In this document: positions 35,601 through 43,314 of the stretch, in pieces
Layout: each line of letters opens with the position of its first letter
Position numbering within the stretch: position 1 is the first letter of the stretch
Assembly: GCA_031549495.1 (NCBI GenBank)
Contig: JAVBPS010000011.1
Coordinates: forward strand, 4,748-68,747
Reading direction: 5' to 3'
DNA from: JAVBOW01 sp031549495
GTDB lineage: Bacteria; Bacteroidota; Bacteroidia; Bacteroidales; Rikenellaceae
Length of the DNA stretch: 64,000 nt
Made by a program: the position numbers and the translations under genes
The notes under the pieces: model-generated
Told to the model about the DNA's origin: nothing
Seen by the model: only the letters and a program-made list of their open reading frames with translations
Database searches by the model: none

Positions 35601-36397
35601 AGGCCCCATGCGGCGGTCGGGAAGGTGGCGGTGATGGCCGTCCATGTGACCCCGTCGGTGCTGTATTCGACCTTGCCCGCGGGATCGGTGCTGGCGTCGC
35701 CGGTGGCGGCCGTCCAGTTGAAGCCGAAGCTCAGTTGGAATCCGGTGATCCCCAGGGTCTGTATGTTGTTGATCAGCAGGTTGCCGCTGCCGGCGGCCGG
35801 GATGAGGATGTTGTTGCTGCCCGATGCCCCGGCGTAGGTCGAGGAGGGCTGGTTGGCCCGCACGGTGGCGCTCGTGCCGGTGATCGTCACGCCCGATTTA
35901 CCCACGCCCTGGAGTTTCCAGGGATCGGTGCCCGAGGCGGCCCATTCCGCCACGGTGGGGAAGGTGCCGGAGTCCGGCGCCCCGGTGCCGAAGTTGGTCG
36001 AGAGGATCGTCTCGGAAGCGATCGCGCCCTGCTGGATGAACAGGATGTCCACGAACTCCGTCGGGGTGGAGATCCGCCAGGTGGCCTGCTGGCGCGTGCT
36101 CATGTTGGAGGGGCAGGTAAAACGGACGGTTCCGTTGTTTTCGCCGTAGGTCGGCGTGGCCACGAGCCATTCCTGGGCCGGGGTCCGGTTGGTCACCTGC
36201 CAGGGACGGTTGGATTCGACGAGCAGGTCGACGCTGCCGCCTTCCTGGGGGAGGTTCACGATGTTGCCCGGTTCGAGGGTCGCGCCCGAAACGCTGATAT
36301 TCGGAACGTTCGGGTCGACCTCCTCCGTGTTGCACGCCACAAAGCCGAGTAGCCCGGCCAGCGTGGCGATCATCAATGTAAAGCTCAGTCTTTTCAT
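32606..36397 (-). CDS. Large multidomain surface lipoprotein (BACON-like, jelly-roll and Fn3-like regions)
   Basis: A 1263-aa lipoprotein (Cys22 in GFVACN), first gene of the operon. Residues about 30-125 look like a BACON-type domain (NRPWQV...FIQQG). About 130-305 is a choice-of-anchor/jelly-roll-like module (SFGFNWTAATGD; GARFDDVTLIG). A second such module lies at about 420-585 and another near the C-terminus (about 1090-1250). Between them are Fn3-like segments with AGTPYTVRAYVQTG and STDGGTTWPG patterns. No catalytic motif is visible. It is probably a binding or scaffolding protein for the nuclease system; domain limits are approximate. Confidence 0.85.
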   Translation of the reverse strand: MKRLSFTLMIATLAGLLGFVACNTEEVDPNVPNISVSGATLEPGNIVNLPQEGGSVDLLVESNRPWQVTNRTPAQEWLVATPTYGENNGTVRFTCPSNMSTRQQATWRISTPTEFVDILFIQQGAIASETILSTNFGTGAPDSGTFPTVAEWAASGTDPWKLQGVGKSGVTITGTSATVRANQPSSTYAGASGSNNILIPAAGSGNLLINNIQTLGITGFQLSFGFNWTAATGDASTDPAGKVEYSTDGVTWTAITATFPTAAWGLVTCAFDIPSGSTSVSLRFTARASQFGARFDDVTLIGLGTPVIPDVEVTTGTASSITKSTATISNNTYSLNAQVTIAELGVAYAESGSSTWNYVAAPSATITPFSVTLGSATALTPATVYQYKAYAKVGEEYTFGGTSSFTTLDNYIPPTPVTTFSDDFQSIETASVAYVNADKGWRFESTDADVANGWKTGIYNTTEKYLQCAPYASSQTTVTAFAVMPPFDVNGAADKKIGYSVAYYYQSGATDDGTKLELVATENYEGSAAVATWTLVKDLTVAFGSTTSQWIAGEADLTSTGYATKTDVVFAFRYTGKAITYRLDNVTFNTTIVQTVTFGTPYFKLASLAQNTPTPAESKIVIPYSGAVGGESYNATVALSGSLTGLSVAATALNIAAAGDGTLEIPVTGTPTATGKVTFTISGVTTLSPNTASTYVIPIVGGTSYVSQDFSSITTGNAPYGGSSNPTITLATVLPGWSSTGTVYAANGAAKLGTASTLGNLTTPALAVASTMNVTMNFKMGVWSGDPKSVTLTVNNGGTINGATDYVVDDLLDFMMTDRSVVITGATAATTVTFKGTASDGKNRFYLDDVYVFDGQSVSPIQPSAVTVADPTGVTDSQASVSATYTAGNQPVTAAGFEYSTDGGTTWPGTQASTVTASPFTAELSGLTAGTPYTVRAYVQTGSSGGKIYSASPYKTFTTLTVQPITFGTLSTTGTFKVGTSSTDGKILIAYTHSTGTETYPAVTITCTDTAFGTAGSYTTSAQATTVGAGNIQISLPAWTPAVAGQTTFTVTGITGLDSPDNTAKANVLDASGNTVLASILFKNETISGAAGAFSNFDATSFPSGASFTKFGGTATQQQISGASNRSIYAGNFQVADAYWVFAIPAAAEVKGNIEFKFGSYGTAKASANWSMAYSNDGTTWNPCGSTADFTITTTTGDRFTKTFTIAEANKVPAGGTLYIKVAPTTILPSVDGAATAEAQVTGNFRFASIGTDANVTVVQKAN

Positions 36398-36484
36398 AAT
36401 ATGGGAATTTGATTGTTATATTCTTTTCCGGTTGTTTTCCTTTTTCTCATTTCTCAGCCGATTAAAAATTGAGGGAAAATCACT

Positions 36485-36492
36485 CAAATTTA
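36485..36492 (-). promoter_or_regulatory. -7 element of the nuclease/TonB operon promoter
   Basis: TAAATTTG on the minus strand is an exact TAnnTTTG match, 88 bp upstream of the first ATG (36,397). No clear -33 TTTG is seen at the expected distance. Confidence 0.6.
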
Positions 36493-36558
36493 CGAAAAAT
36501 TATTCGGATAAGGAAGAGAAATCATGATAGTTTTCAACAATTAACGATCACTTAATGC

Positions 36559-36574
36559 TGGCACGATATTGGCA
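36559..36574 (+). promoter_or_regulatory. Candidate sigma-54 promoter facing a terminator, no gene between
   Basis: TGGCACGATATTGGCA differs from TGGCAYGNNNNTTGCW at one base and keeps GG at -24, GC at -12 and their spacing. The expected start is about 36,586. Confidence 0.6.
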
Positions 36575-36585
36575 TTTACACGTCC

Positions 36586-36703
36586 GCCATATTCCTTCCG
36601 TATAAAGGATGGGATTGTGGTTTGCGACGTTGCGCGGGCTTGAGGGCCGATATTGCAAAAATCGGGCGGGGAATGCATCCGGATGCATTCCCCGCCCGTT
36701 TTT
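36586..36703 (+). ncRNA. Candidate sigma-54-dependent small RNA (about 118 nt)
   Basis: Predicted only from signals: the sigma-54-type promoter at 36,559-36,574 and the 18-bp perfect terminator ending in TTTTT at 36,699-36,703. The body has a small stem TCCTT..AAGGA near 36,592-36,608. No family match is known to me. Confidence 0.35.
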
Positions 36704-36704
36704 G
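36663..36704. terminator. Perfect bidirectional terminator downstream of leuS
   Basis: CGGGCGGGGAATGCATCC and its exact complement abut (36,663-36,698). T5 follows on the plus strand and ATTTTTG on the minus strand. It can end leuS and any plus-strand transcript from the sigma-54 site. Confidence 0.9.
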
Positions 36705-36723
36705 ATATGAAAAAAGCCGGACG

Positions 36724-39504
36724 CTATATGACTATATTGATTATCTTGCCCGGCACGATGATCATTTTTTTCGGGGCGCGCCCTTCCGTGTAGCGGGTGG
36801 CTTGCTCGTCGGCCAGTACGGCGGCCTCGATCTCGGCATTGCTGATGCCCAGCGGCAACTCCTTTTTGAAGCGCAGCTTGCCGTTCACCGACACCGGGTA
36901 TTCGAAGCTGCTCTCCACCAGGTATTTTTCCTCGGCTTCGGGGAAGCTCGCGTCGAAAATCGTGGTGGTGTGGCCCAGGGCCGTGTGCCATAACTCCTCG
37001 GTCACGTGCGGGGCGAAGGGAGAGAGGATCACCGCGAGGGGTTCGAGGATCGCGCGCTTGTGGCACTCGCCCAGCTCGCCCAGGCAGATCATGAAGGCGC
37101 TCACGGAGGTGTTGAACGAGAAGGTCTCGATGTCGCCGCGCACTTTTTTGATCGTTTTGTGCAGCGCTTTCAGCTCGGCGGGGGTGGCGGGTTCGTCCGT
37201 CACGCACCGGTGGCCGTCCTTCGTCCAGAAAAGTTTCCAGAAACGGCGCAGGAATTTGTGCACGCCGTCGATACCGTTCGTGTCCCACGGTTTGGCCTGC
37301 TCCAGCGGGCCGAGGAACATCTCATACATGCGCAGCGTGTCGGCGCCGTAGTTTTCGACGATCATGTCGGGGTTCACGACGTTGAACATCGACTTGGACA
37401 TTTTTTCCACGGCCCAGCCGCAGATGTATTTGCCCTCTTCGAGGATGAATTCGGCGTGGGCGAAGTCGGGCTGCCATTTCTTGAAGGCCTCGGTGTCGAG
37501 CACGTCGTTGCGCACGATGTTCACGTCGACGTGGATTTCCTGGGTGTCGTAGGCGTCCTTCAGGTTGAGGGAGACGAATTTGTTGGTGCCCTTGACGCGG
37601 TAGACGAAGTTCGAGCGGCCCTGGATCATCCCCTGGTTGACCAGTTTTTTGAACGGCTCGGATTCGCAGACCGCGCCCAGGTCGTAGAGGAACATGTTCC
37701 AGAAGCGCGAGTACATCAGGTGCCCCGTGGCGTGTTCGATGCCGCCGACGTAGAGGTCGACGTTGCGCCAGTATTCGTTGGCGGTCTTGCTGACGAGGGC
37801 TTTGTCGTTGCGCGGATCCATGTAGCGCAGGAAGTAGGCCGAGGAGCCTGCGAAGCCGGGCATGGTGCTCAGTTCGTACGGGTGCCCTTCAGGGGTGTGC
37901 CACTCCTTCACGCGGGCCAGGGGCGGCTCGCCGTCGGTCGTGGGGCCGAAATCCTGGATCGCGGGGAGTTCCAGCGGCAGTTTGTCGTCCGCCAGGGGGT
38001 AGGCCACCTCGTCCTTATAGTAGATCGGGAAGGGTTCCCCCCAGTAGCGCTGGCGGCTGAAGATGGCGTCGCGCAGGCGGTAGTTGACCTGTTTTTTGCC
38101 GATGCCGCGTTTTTCGGATTCGGTGAACATGGTTTGAATCGCCTCGGTTACATCCATCCCGGTGATGAAATCCGAGTTGATTACTTTGCCCGATTTTGCG
38201 TCGTAGGAGGCCTCGTTCACGTCGCCGCCCTCGACCACGGGAATGATCGGCAGGTTGAAATGGCGGGCAAAAGCCCAGTCCCGCGAGTCGTGCGCCGGGA
38301 CGGCCATGATGGCGCCCGTGCCGTAGCCCGCGAGGACGTAATCGGAGATGTAGATGGGGATGCGCACGCCGTTGAAGGGGTTCAGGGCGTAGCTCCCGGT
38401 GAAGGATCCGCTCACGCGTTTCGCGTCGGCAATACGCTCTCGTTCAGAGCGTTTATTGGTTTCGGCGATGTAGGCGTCGATCTCGTTTTTCTGTGCCGGG
38501 GTGGTTAGGGCAGGCACCAGTTCGTGCTCGGGGGCGAGCACCATGAAGGTGGCCCCGAAGATGGTGTCCGGGCGGGTGGTGAAGATCTCCAGTTGCTCCC
38601 CGCCGGAGAGTTTGTTGTCGGCCGTGGCCTCCAGGCGGAAGAACATTTGCGCGCCTTCGCTGCGGCCGATCCAGTTGCGCTGGATCTCCTTCAAAGACTC
38701 ACTCCATTCGAGCCGGATCAGTCCGTCGAGCATCCGTTCGGCATAGGCGGTTATCCGGAGCAGCCATTGCTTCATCCGTTTTTGTTCCACCGGGAAGCCG
38801 CCGCGTACCGAGAGCCCGTCCTTCACTTCGTCGTTGGCCAGCACCGTCCCCAGGCCGGGGCACCAGTTGACCATCGTGTCCGCGCGGTAGGCCAGGCGGT
38901 AGTTCTGCAGCGTCTCTTCCTGCGCCGCCTCGTCCATCGCGTTCCACTCGGCGGCGGTGAAGTTTATCGGGCGGGTGCAGGCGACGTTGAGGTCCTCGCT
39001 GCCCTGGGCGGCGAAGACTTCTTTCAGTTCGGCGATCGGACGGGCCTGTTTGGCGTCGTTGCAGTAGTACGATTCGAACATTTGGATGAACGCCCACTGC
39101 GTCCAGTGGTAGTAACCCGGGTCGCAGGTGCGCACCTCGCGCGACCAGTCGTACGAGAAACCGATCTTGTCCATCTGCTTGCGGTAGCGGGCGATGTTCT
39201 TCTCGGTGGTCACCGCCGGATGCTGGCCGGTCTGGATCGCGTACTGCTCGGCCGGCAGCCCGAAGGCGTCGTAGCCCATCGGGTGCAGCACGTTGAAGCC
39301 GCAAAGCCGTTTGTAGCGCGTATAGATGTCCGAGGCGATGTAGCCCAGCGGGTGCCCCACGTGCAGCCCCGCCCCCGACGGGTAGGGGAACATGTCCAAC
39401 ACGTAGAATTTGGGGCGCGAGGGATCCACGTCCACCTTGTAGGTGCCGCGCTGGTCCCACTCCTGCTGCCACTTCTGCTCGATCTGCCTGAAATTGTAGT
39501 CCAT
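36724..39504 (-). CDS. leuS: Leucyl-tRNA synthetase
   Basis: Class I synthetase that charges tRNA-Leu. The 926-aa protein has the HIGH-type motif HVGHPLGY (about 47-54), a CP1 editing domain in the middle (about 225-430, with TTRPDTIFGATF), the KMSKS motif (KMSKSMFNVVNP, about 704-715), an anticodon-binding helical domain and a C-terminal domain ending GKIINIVI. The length is usual for Bacteroidetes LeuRS. Confidence 0.98.
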   Translation of the reverse strand: MDYNFRQIEQKWQQEWDQRGTYKVDVDPSRPKFYVLDMFPYPSGAGLHVGHPLGYIASDIYTRYKRLCGFNVLHPMGYDAFGLPAEQYAIQTGQHPAVTTEKNIARYRKQMDKIGFSYDWSREVRTCDPGYYHWTQWAFIQMFESYYCNDAKQARPIAELKEVFAAQGSEDLNVACTRPINFTAAEWNAMDEAAQEETLQNYRLAYRADTMVNWCPGLGTVLANDEVKDGLSVRGGFPVEQKRMKQWLLRITAYAERMLDGLIRLEWSESLKEIQRNWIGRSEGAQMFFRLEATADNKLSGGEQLEIFTTRPDTIFGATFMVLAPEHELVPALTTPAQKNEIDAYIAETNKRSERERIADAKRVSGSFTGSYALNPFNGVRIPIYISDYVLAGYGTGAIMAVPAHDSRDWAFARHFNLPIIPVVEGGDVNEASYDAKSGKVINSDFITGMDVTEAIQTMFTESEKRGIGKKQVNYRLRDAIFSRQRYWGEPFPIYYKDEVAYPLADDKLPLELPAIQDFGPTTDGEPPLARVKEWHTPEGHPYELSTMPGFAGSSAYFLRYMDPRNDKALVSKTANEYWRNVDLYVGGIEHATGHLMYSRFWNMFLYDLGAVCESEPFKKLVNQGMIQGRSNFVYRVKGTNKFVSLNLKDAYDTQEIHVDVNIVRNDVLDTEAFKKWQPDFAHAEFILEEGKYICGWAVEKMSKSMFNVVNPDMIVENYGADTLRMYEMFLGPLEQAKPWDTNGIDGVHKFLRRFWKLFWTKDGHRCVTDEPATPAELKALHKTIKKVRGDIETFSFNTSVSAFMICLGELGECHKRAILEPLAVILSPFAPHVTEELWHTALGHTTTIFDASFPEAEEKYLVESSFEYPVSVNGKLRFKKELPLGISNAEIEAAVLADEQATRYTEGRAPKKMIIVPGKIINIVI

Positions 39505-39530
39505 GATGCTTTGAGAAAGAATTGAGGAGG

Positions 39531-39538
39531 CAAATTTA
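39531..39538 (-). promoter_or_regulatory. -7 element of the leuS promoter
   Basis: TAAATTTG on the minus strand, 27 bp upstream of the leuS ATG. A TTGC 20 nt further upstream (about 39,559-39,562) could serve as a weak -33. Confidence 0.65.
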
Positions 39539-39602
39539 AGGCTTTTTCGCCGGAAAATGCAACATAATGTTTCGGGGGATGGTCGGCGGCTAAAAAAAAG
39601 AT

Positions 39603-39610
39603 TATATTTG
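39603..39610 (+). promoter_or_regulatory. -7 element of the first WKNG-repeat lipoprotein gene
   Basis: TATATTTG, an exact TAnnTTTG match, lies 70 bp before the ATG. The region from here to the start codon recurs upstream of the second copy. Confidence 0.7.
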
Positions 39611-39679
39611 ACAGCCGTAGTGTTCGTTTATGTGATCCTGCGGGCGATTGAAGGGGAAATTTGAAAATCTGAATAAGCG

Positions 39680-40687
39680 ATGAAGAAACTCAACCTTGTT
39701 TTGTGTTTGGCGACTATCGCCGTTTGCGTGGGGTTTGTTTCGTGCAAGAAAGAGGCAAAACCGCAAACCGATGAAAAATTGGATAATGTGTACGCCGTCG
39801 GATACCGGTATCTTGGAAGCGCGAAGGTTCCCGTAGTGTGGAGAAATGGCGTTTCTTCGGATTTGGGCGCGATATGCGGGGAAGCCTGCGGCGTCGCGGC
39901 CTCGGGCAAAAATGTCTATGTGGCGGGCTATATAGCTGTAAATGGGGTGGAAAAGGCCGTCCTTTGGAAAAACGGCGTGGTGCAGGCCGTGTTGAACGAA
40001 GGACCCTATGACGCCAGGGCCAAAGTGGTTTATGCTTTCGACGACCGGGTGTATGTCTTCTGGCTGGAGGAAGACCAATATGGATATTACGTGGTGAAGC
40101 TGTGGCATAACGGCGTGAACACGGTGCTGGATCGCAACTATGCCGACGGCCGTTGGCTCGCCTGTGTGACGATGTATGAATCGGGTTCGGATGTCTGGGC
40201 GGCCAGGCATTACAACAACGTGGTCAAGCAGTGGAAGAACGGGAATCTGGTGATGAACAAGGATTACTATCCCGTCAGCGTTTACAGCCTCGCGTTCAGC
40301 GATGGGGATTTTTATGTGCTGGGTAAGCAGTACGGGTATACGAAAGTATGGAAAAACAACAATGAGGTCGTCTCTTTCCGGGATGGATCCGGCGCGACGA
40401 TCCATTGGTTCTATGTGAATGACGGAGATACCTATATCGGCGGTACGGATGCGTCCCGCGCGGTGATGTGGAAGAATGGACTGCCGACCGTTTACGAGGG
40501 CGTCAATGCGGTGAACGGTATCTTTTCTACCGCGAAAGGTGTTTATGTCGCAGGAAACGGGTCGTGGCCCAAAATCTGGGAGAATGGGGAGGAGATGGCC
40601 GGTCTGGCCGAGGTGGATGGGATATCGCATGTGCATTGCATTTTTGCGCAGTATTCCCCGGGCGGGGCTGCGGTCGCCGGGAGGTGA
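39680..40687 (+). CDS. Seven-repeat (W-[KRHE]-NG) lipoprotein, copy 1; probable beta-propeller
   Basis: A 335-aa lipoprotein: signal sequence, Cys22 in GFVSCK, then seven repeats of about 40 residues. Each is marked by a V/L-W-x-N-G/N turn (about positions 54, 96, 142, 185, 224, 264 and 300) after a G-x-x-V-Y-V-A-G strand. Seven regular four-strand units fit a seven-bladed beta-propeller. I know no named family or function. It is likely anchored in the outer membrane as a binding protein. GC content is a little lower than in neighbouring housekeeping genes. Confidence 0.85.
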   Translation: MKKLNLVLCLATIAVCVGFVSCKKEAKPQTDEKLDNVYAVGYRYLGSAKVPVVWRNGVSSDLGAICGEACGVAASGKNVYVAGYIAVNGVEKAVLWKNGVVQAVLNEGPYDARAKVVYAFDDRVYVFWLEEDQYGYYVVKLWHNGVNTVLDRNYADGRWLACVTMYESGSDVWAARHYNNVVKQWKNGNLVMNKDYYPVSVYSLAFSDGDFYVLGKQYGYTKVWKNNNEVVSFRDGSGATIHWFYVNDGDTYIGGTDASRAVMWKNGLPTVYEGVNAVNGIFSTAKGVYVAGNGSWPKIWENGEEMAGLAEVDGISHVHCIFAQYSPGGAAVAGR

Positions 40688-40716
40688 CCGGGGCGATCGA
40701 GGGGTGAAGAAAAAAT

Positions 40717-40724
40717 TATGTTTG
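40717..40724 (+). promoter_or_regulatory. -7 element of the second WKNG-repeat lipoprotein gene
   Basis: TATGTTTG, 67 bp before the ATG. The following bases (CATGATCCTGCGGGCGA) copy those at about 39,630-39,647. Confidence 0.7.
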
Positions 40725-40790
40725 ACCGAAGCATTCGTTTGCATGATCCTGCGGGCGACTGGAGGTGGAATTTGAAAATCTGAATGAGTT

Positions 40791-41888
40791 ATGAAGAAAC
40801 TCAACCTTGTTTTTTGTCTGGCGGTTGCCGTTGTTTGCTTCGGCGTTGTTTCGTGCAAGGATACATGCAGTGGGGATCCCGACCCCGATCCGGAGCAGGT
40901 CGACCCGAACGATGTCTACATAGTGGGATCAAAATTCATTGTCAGCGACCTCGTTACGGTTCCCGTTGTATGGAAGAACGGTGATATGACGGTGCTCGGT
41001 ACTTCATATGGGGAGGGTCGGGCTGTTTGCGTTGTGGGAGATGATGTTTATGTCGCAGGATATGAGTATGTTGATGGAAATAGTACGGCCGTCCTATGGA
41101 TCAATGGCGTTGCTAACTTTTTGCCCGGCGGGGATTACTCCGAAGCAAGATGTGTATGCGTGGATGGAGACGATGTTTATGTCGGGGGCTCCTGGATTGA
41201 GATGAGGAACAGCGGCTGGGAGTATAATAATGCGGTTGGCGCGTGGCACTCGGCTGTAGTGTGGAAGAACGGTGTGCCGATGAAGCTTTGTGAGAACGGG
41301 TTTCCGGGAGGGGATGCTTTCGTCTCCTGTGTCGGCGTTCATGACGGAAGGTTGTATGCGGCCGGGGTGATCGGCGCGGGGGTTGAGGTTTGTTCCGCCA
41401 GGCTATGGAGGGATGGCAATGAAGTTTGGAAACGGTATGGCGAAGGGGATGGGGGATTTGATTTTTGCGCTGTTACTATTTCGAATGGGAAGTTGTTTAC
41501 TGCCGTACAATGGTTCGATTCCAATCATAACCAAAGGTTTAGTGTATGGCGCCAGAACATGGCCTCGGTCATGGAAATCGACAATAGTTGTAGTCATAAG
41601 TATGCGCCTGCTGATTACATACGTGGCATGGTTGTTCACGATGAAGATATTTATGCCGCAGGAACCCTGTTGCATCGGGCTGTTGTCTGGAAAAATGGAG
41701 AGCCGATAGTGTTGGTCGGAGCCGATACCGCGTCATCTGTTTTTGTTACCCCTGACGGAGATGTTTATGTGACTGCCTGGTATGGGGATTTGTATTGGAA
41801 GAACGGTACGCCTGTGGTGGTTATGGGGGACGATAGTGGCTGGTGGAGCATGTCCCAAAAATCTATTTTCGTAGTTCCGAAAAATTGA
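40791..41888 (+). CDS. Seven-repeat (WKNG-type) lipoprotein, copy 2; probable beta-propeller
   Basis: A 365-aa paralogue of the previous gene with an almost identical signal peptide (MKKLNLVFCL; Cys22 in GVVSCK). A short acidic Pro/Asp linker (GDPDPDPEQ) follows. Seven repeat turns are visible: VVWKNG, VLWING, VVWKNG, RLWRDG, SVWRQN, VVWKNG and LYWKNG. Each is preceded by a DDVYVAG-like strand. Blades 3 and 5 carry insertions. The promoter region was duplicated too. Codon use is more A+T-rich than in the ribosomal genes downstream. Confidence 0.85.
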   Translation: MKKLNLVFCLAVAVVCFGVVSCKDTCSGDPDPDPEQVDPNDVYIVGSKFIVSDLVTVPVVWKNGDMTVLGTSYGEGRAVCVVGDDVYVAGYEYVDGNSTAVLWINGVANFLPGGDYSEARCVCVDGDDVYVGGSWIEMRNSGWEYNNAVGAWHSAVVWKNGVPMKLCENGFPGGDAFVSCVGVHDGRLYAAGVIGAGVEVCSARLWRDGNEVWKRYGEGDGGFDFCAVTISNGKLFTAVQWFDSNHNQRFSVWRQNMASVMEIDNSCSHKYAPADYIRGMVVHDEDIYAAGTLLHRAVVWKNGEPIVLVGADTASSVFVTPDGDVYVTAWYGDLYWKNGTPVVVMGDDSGWWSMSQKSIFVVPKN

Positions 41889-41914
41889 TCGATTTTTAAT
41901 CTTGTCAATATTTG

Positions 41915-41950
41915 CCGGAGAGTGTTGATCGCACTCTCCGGTTTTGTTTT
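41915..41950 (+). terminator. Rho-independent terminator after the propeller genes
   Basis: CCGGAGAGTG / CACTCTCCGG stem with a 7-nt loop, then TTTTGTTTT. Confidence 0.92.
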
Positions 41951-42190
41951 ATGGTCTGAATTGCGGCCAAGCGCCATCTATATATATGTCTGAAAATATG
42001 GATGTTGTGTGTTTTTGGCGGGCATAAATATAATATATAATTATTGTTTTATAATAATTATAAATAAATACAATAAAAATCCCTCTCCCAAAACCCCCGA
42101 AATCCTCGAAAAAGCCCGTAAATCCGGCGAAAAACAGCGTTTTTCCGTGAAAATAATTGCCATTATATATGGTGGTGTGGAAAAAAGCTG

Positions 42191-42198
42191 TATCTTTG
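42191..42198 (+). promoter_or_regulatory. -7 element of the str operon (rpsL) promoter
   Basis: TATCTTTG matches TAnnTTTG, 58 bp upstream of the rpsL ATG. No clear -33 TTTG. Confidence 0.7.
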
Positions 42199-42256
42199 CA
42201 GTCCATTTTGGATAATGGAACAGGGAATAATTAACTAAAAAACAAGGAAAAACGAA

Positions 42257-42655
<399 letters not shown>

Positions 42656-42828
42656 CGGACCGACGAAAAGAGTCCAGGAAAATTAACCGGCCGAGGGCAG
42701 TAACCAGGGACAAGGGAAGAGGCAGCGAAAGAAGGTTGCCGGACAGCGATGCTGAAAAAGTGCGGAGCTGATCAAGTACCTCCCCGAAGTGAAGATAGCC
42801 GCCCGGCCAACAAAAACAAAAAGAAGCA

Positions 42829-43305
42829 ATGAGAAAAGCAAAGCCTAAAAAGCGAATTCTACTTCCGGATCCCAAGTTCTCCGACGTGCTTGTGACCAGG
42901 TTTGTGAATAACCTGATGCTGGATGGTAAGAAGAGTATTGCCTACACGATCTTCTATGATGCATTGGATATCGTGGGCGAGAAGCTGAAAGATGCAGAAA
43001 AGGCTCCTCTGGAGATCTGGAAACAGGCATTGGAGAACATTACCCCCCAGGTGGAGGTGAAGTCCCGCCGCGTGGGCGGCGCCACGTTCCAGGTTCCGAT
43101 GGAAGTACGCCCCGAACGCAAAATTTCATTATCCATGAAGAACCTTGTTCTTTATTCCCGCAAGCGTCCGGGTCGCAGCATGGCCGAGAAACTGGCCGGC
43201 GAAGTCATGGCAGCCTACAACCAGGAAGGCGCCGCATACAAACGTAAAGAGGAAATGCACCGCATGGCCGAAGCCAACAAGGCATTCGCCCATTTCAGAT
43301 TCTAA
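42829..43305 (+). CDS. rpsG: 30S ribosomal protein S7
   Basis: Primary 16S rRNA-binding protein that nucleates the head of the small subunit. The 158-aa protein has the conserved VRPERK and GAAYKRKEEMHRMAEANKAF-type C-terminus. It starts MRKAKPKKR. fusA follows 9 bp downstream. Confidence 0.99.
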   Translation: MRKAKPKKRILLPDPKFSDVLVTRFVNNLMLDGKKSIAYTIFYDALDIVGEKLKDAEKAPLEIWKQALENITPQVEVKSRRVGGATFQVPMEVRPERKISLSMKNLVLYSRKRPGRSMAEKLAGEVMAAYNQEGAAYKRKEEMHRMAEANKAFAHFRF

Positions 43306-43314
43306 GGAGGACCG

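Larger units (their letters stand above)
36398..36723. other. Regulatory gap between the nuclease operon and leuS
   Basis: This 326-bp gap holds the nuclease-operon -7 box (36,485-36,492, minus), a sigma-54-type promoter on the plus strand (36,559-36,574) and a perfect terminator (36,663-36,704). No protein gene is convincing. A 33-codon plus-strand frame from ATG 36,609 runs into the terminator stem and is probably not real. Confidence 0.7.
41889..42256. other. Gap between the propeller genes and the str operon
   Basis: No gene. It has a terminator (41,915-41,950), then a strongly A+T-rich stretch (about 42,020-42,080) with an ATAATTATT-N7-AATAATTAT hairpin, then the rpsL promoter. The A+T-rich block may aid promoter strength, by inference from its position. 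Confidence 0.7.

Noticed and set aside
36609..36710. 33-codon frame after the sigma-54-like promoter at 36,559
   Set aside because: An AAAGGA precedes the ATG, but the frame runs through both arms of the terminator stem, so a protein product is unlikely.
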